Positions 5,804-7,058 of a stretch of 7,058 nucleotides of DNA are shown here, piece after piece. The notes beneath the pieces are model-generated. The model searched no databases. It had not been told where the DNA came from and worked only from the letters and a program-made list of their open reading frames with translations. Within the stretch, counting starts at the first letter, position 1, and each line of letters starts with the position of its first letter. The position numbers and the translations under genes are program-made. The DNA comes from Desulfobacteraceae bacterium (GTDB lineage Bacteria > Desulfobacterota > DSM-4660 > Desulfatiglandales > B25-G16): NCBI GenBank assembly GCA_030615565.1, contig JAUWZC010000114.1:1-7058 (forward strand), given 5' to 3'.

Positions 5804-6235
5804 TTAAGGCCTTTTGAAGACATAATTAAGCTGACCATTTGGCAGTGTATTGAACTCGGTTTTTAACTCCATTCCGACATTTAAATCTTCATATGGCATA
5901 TCCTTTGATATTCTACCAAAGACCTTGTAGTCACCATAATCAAGGAGGGCAATAATGTAAGGAAGATCATCCTCAAATCCCACTGGTCCATACTTTAGCT
6001 CACTAAAGCTTAATAGTGTTCCAGCCCCTGTTACCTCAAACCATTCAGTATTGCTATTTAAACACGTAGAGCAATCCGATCTTGGTGGAAAGTAAATAGC
6101 CCCGCACTCCTTACATCTGGTGCCCATTACTTTTCCTTTCTCAAGATAGCTTATAAAATCATTAGTCTTGGTAATAGCTGTAAAACTTACTGTACCAAAT
6201 TTTTTAAATCTATCATCTACTTCCTTTTTTGCCAT
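5804..6235 (-). CDS. Stand-alone DUF35 Zn-ribbon/OB-fold protein, probable thiolase partner subunit
   Basis: This is a 143-residue protein of the usual size for stand-alone DUF35 proteins. An N-terminal helical stretch (about 1-35) leads to a rubredoxin-like zinc ribbon with C41-x2-C44 and C55-x2-C58, then an OB-fold of beta-strands (about 62-140) containing GAGTLLSFSEL and VFGRIS. No signal peptide or membrane segment is seen. DUF35 proteins are not known as enzymes by themselves; they bind thiolase-fold partners and help hold CoA or pantetheine, as in the archaeal thiolase/DUF35/HMG-CoA synthase complex, BbsA of BbsAB, and the DUF35 part of ChsH2. The gene starts 4 nt after the thiolase stop, so the two most likely form one complex. 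It is the last gene of its transcription unit as seen here: the next gene is 457 nt away behind its own promoter. Confidence 0.93.
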   Translation of the reverse strand: MAKKEVDDRFKKFGTVSFTAITKTNDFISYLEKGKVMGTRCKECGAIYFPPRSDCSTCLNSNTEWFEVTGAGTLLSFSELKYGPVGFEDDLPYIIALLDYGDYKVFGRISKDMPYEDLNVGMELKTEFNTLPNGQLNYVFKRP

Positions 6236-6239
6236 TCTT

Positions 6240-7058
6240 TTACCTCCCCAATATAGTTACATTTCCATACAGACCGACACCACCAATATTATGGACAAGG
6301 CCAATCTCTGGATCTTTAACCTGCATTTCTCCGGCCTCTTCCCTCAGTTGAAGCACTATTGTCCTAATCTGTGATCCTCCTGTCGCCCCAATTGGATGTC
6401 CTTTTGACAGAAGCCCGCCATCGACATTAATAGGGATACTTCCCTCTTTATAAGTCTCCTTAGATGCAATCAGATCCTTGCCTTCTCCAGGCTTAGCAAA
6501 CCCTAAGTTCTCGTATGCCATCATCTCTGCAATGGTAAAGCAGTCATGTACCTCAGCAACATCAATATCTTTTGGGGTAACCCCGGCCATTTTATATGCC
6601 TGTTTTCCTGCCTCAATACCTACACTTAAACCAGTCAAAAGATCCCTTCCGGCCATATTAACCGCTTCAGAGGCTGCCCCGAGGCCTAATATCCAAACAG
6701 GCTTATCACATATAGCCTTGGCCTTTTCCTCATTAGCTACAATGATACAGGAGCTGCCGTCTGCATTAGCACAGCAATCTCCGACCCTTAAAGGTTTGGC
6801 AACGGTAGCAGATATATTACTTTCAGGATCAGTAAACATCTCCAGGGTTACAGGCTTTCTGTATACAGCCTTCTCATTTATCTGACCATACGTGGCTGCC
6901 TTAACCCTTATTTTAGCCAGGTCTTCACCTGTTGTTCCATACTGAGCCATATGAGCTTGGGCATACATGGCATAATATGCTGGCATCATAGTACCAAAAG
7001 GAGATTCCCACTGAATATCAGCTCCCCTTCCCATCCTCTCCTGTGCCTCGCTGGATGA
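6240..7058 (-). CDS. SCP2-type thiolase (acetyl-CoA acetyltransferase family), C-terminal part; 5' end off the window
   Basis: The reading frame is open from the window edge and ends at TAA (6242-6240), giving 272 residues of a family usually near 390, so roughly the first 120 residues are missing, including the loop with the nucleophilic Cys. A Met codon at 7034 is internal, since coding continues upstream in frame (SSSEAQER before it). Motifs of SCP2-type thiolases are present: EVHDCF (HDCF at fragment residues 171-174, bases 6548-6537), which supplies the second active-site Cys; KGHPIGATG (GHP at 220-222), which supplies the catalytic His; and HNIGG (256-260) near the C-terminus. The family makes or cleaves 3-oxoacyl-CoA in the cytoplasm. 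The DUF35 gene follows after 4 nt, as in thiolase/DUF35 two-subunit enzymes such as BbsAB. DUF35-partnered thiolase-fold proteins can also be aldolases (steroid Ltp2); the intact HDCF and GHP argue for thiolase, but the nucleophile cannot be seen. Substrate unknown. Confidence 0.93.
   Translation of the reverse strand, partial: SSSEAQERMGRGADIQWESPFGTMMPAYYAMYAQAHMAQYGTTGEDLAKIRVKAATYGQINEKAVYRKPVTLEMFTDPESNISATVAKPLRVGDCCANADGSSCIIVANEEKAKAICDKPVWILGLGAASEAVNMAGRDLLTGLSVGIEAGKQAYKMAGVTPKDIDVAEVHDCFTIAEMMAYENLGFAKPGEGKDLIASKETYKEGSIPINVDGGLLSKGHPIGATGGSQIRTIVLQLREEAGEMQVKDPEIGLVHNIGGVGLYGNVTILGR
6243..6249 (-). promoter_or_regulatory. Ribosome-binding site of the DUF35 gene, inside the thiolase 3' end
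   Basis: On the minus strand GGGGAGG covers the last sense codons of the thiolase, including the final G and R, and lies 7 nt before the ATG at 6235. The thiolase stop codon falls between this site and the start. This fixes the DUF35 start and suggests translational coupling, which would suit subunits made in equal amounts. Confidence 0.7.

Noticed and set aside
6478..6885. 135-codon plus-strand reading frame
   Set aside because: It lies entirely antisense to the thiolase with conserved HDCF and GHP motifs; the composition is that of a shadow frame.

Overview
The window is a compact, entirely minus-strand gene block of moderate-to-low GC that looks like part of a specialised acyl-CoA degradation (beta-oxidation-like) locus. 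Gene content suggests an anaerobic or facultative bacterium with dispersed intergenic repeats, such as the Desulfobacterota (former Deltaproteobacteria). The content is SCP2-type thiolases paired with DUF35 zinc-ribbon/OB-fold proteins, an HMG-CoA-synthase-like/DUF35 fusion, an acyl-CoA dehydrogenase and its own electron-transfer flavoprotein. The taxon is an inference; there is no rRNA or marker gene here.

Layout in transcription order (high to low coordinates). (1) 7058-6240: C-terminal 272 residues of an SCP2-type thiolase whose start lies off the window. (2) 6235-5804: a stand-alone DUF35 protein, 4 nt after the thiolase and sharing its ribosome-binding site with the thiolase's last codons. 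(3) 5803-5347: a 457-nt non-coding gap. It holds a repeat-rich block with terminal inverted repeats (5516-5773), an AT-rich interrupted palindrome (5453-5499), and a convincing extended -10 promoter (5390-5398) for the next unit. (4) 5346-3904: the HMG-CoA-synthase-fold/DUF35 fusion. (5) 3888-2692: a complete SCP2-type thiolase. (6) 2653-1517: an acyl-CoA dehydrogenase. (7) 1516-1412: a 105-nt gap carrying a second, unrelated dispersed repeat. (8) 1411-623: EtfB. (9) 612-1: the first 204 residues of EtfA, running off the window and left open because no stop codon is reached.

How the genes may work together. The acyl-CoA dehydrogenase would introduce a double bond into a CoA-activated acid and pass electrons to the EtfAB encoded just downstream. 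The thiolases would cleave a 3-oxoacyl-CoA (or run in the condensing direction), with DUF35 domains serving as partner subunits, as known for archaeal thiolase/DUF35/HMG-CoA synthase complexes and for benzoylsuccinyl-CoA thiolase BbsAB. No hydratase or hydroxyacyl-CoA dehydrogenase is in the window, so the middle of the pathway must be encoded elsewhere.

The most interesting points are three. The HMG-CoA-synthase-like domain appears to have lost the whole Glu/Cys/His catalytic triad while its thiolase partner keeps all its motifs. The acyl-CoA dehydrogenase has Ala where the usual catalytic Glu sits and a candidate base at the isovaleryl-CoA-dehydrogenase position. The locus also holds two thiolase-DUF35 modules of different architecture side by side.
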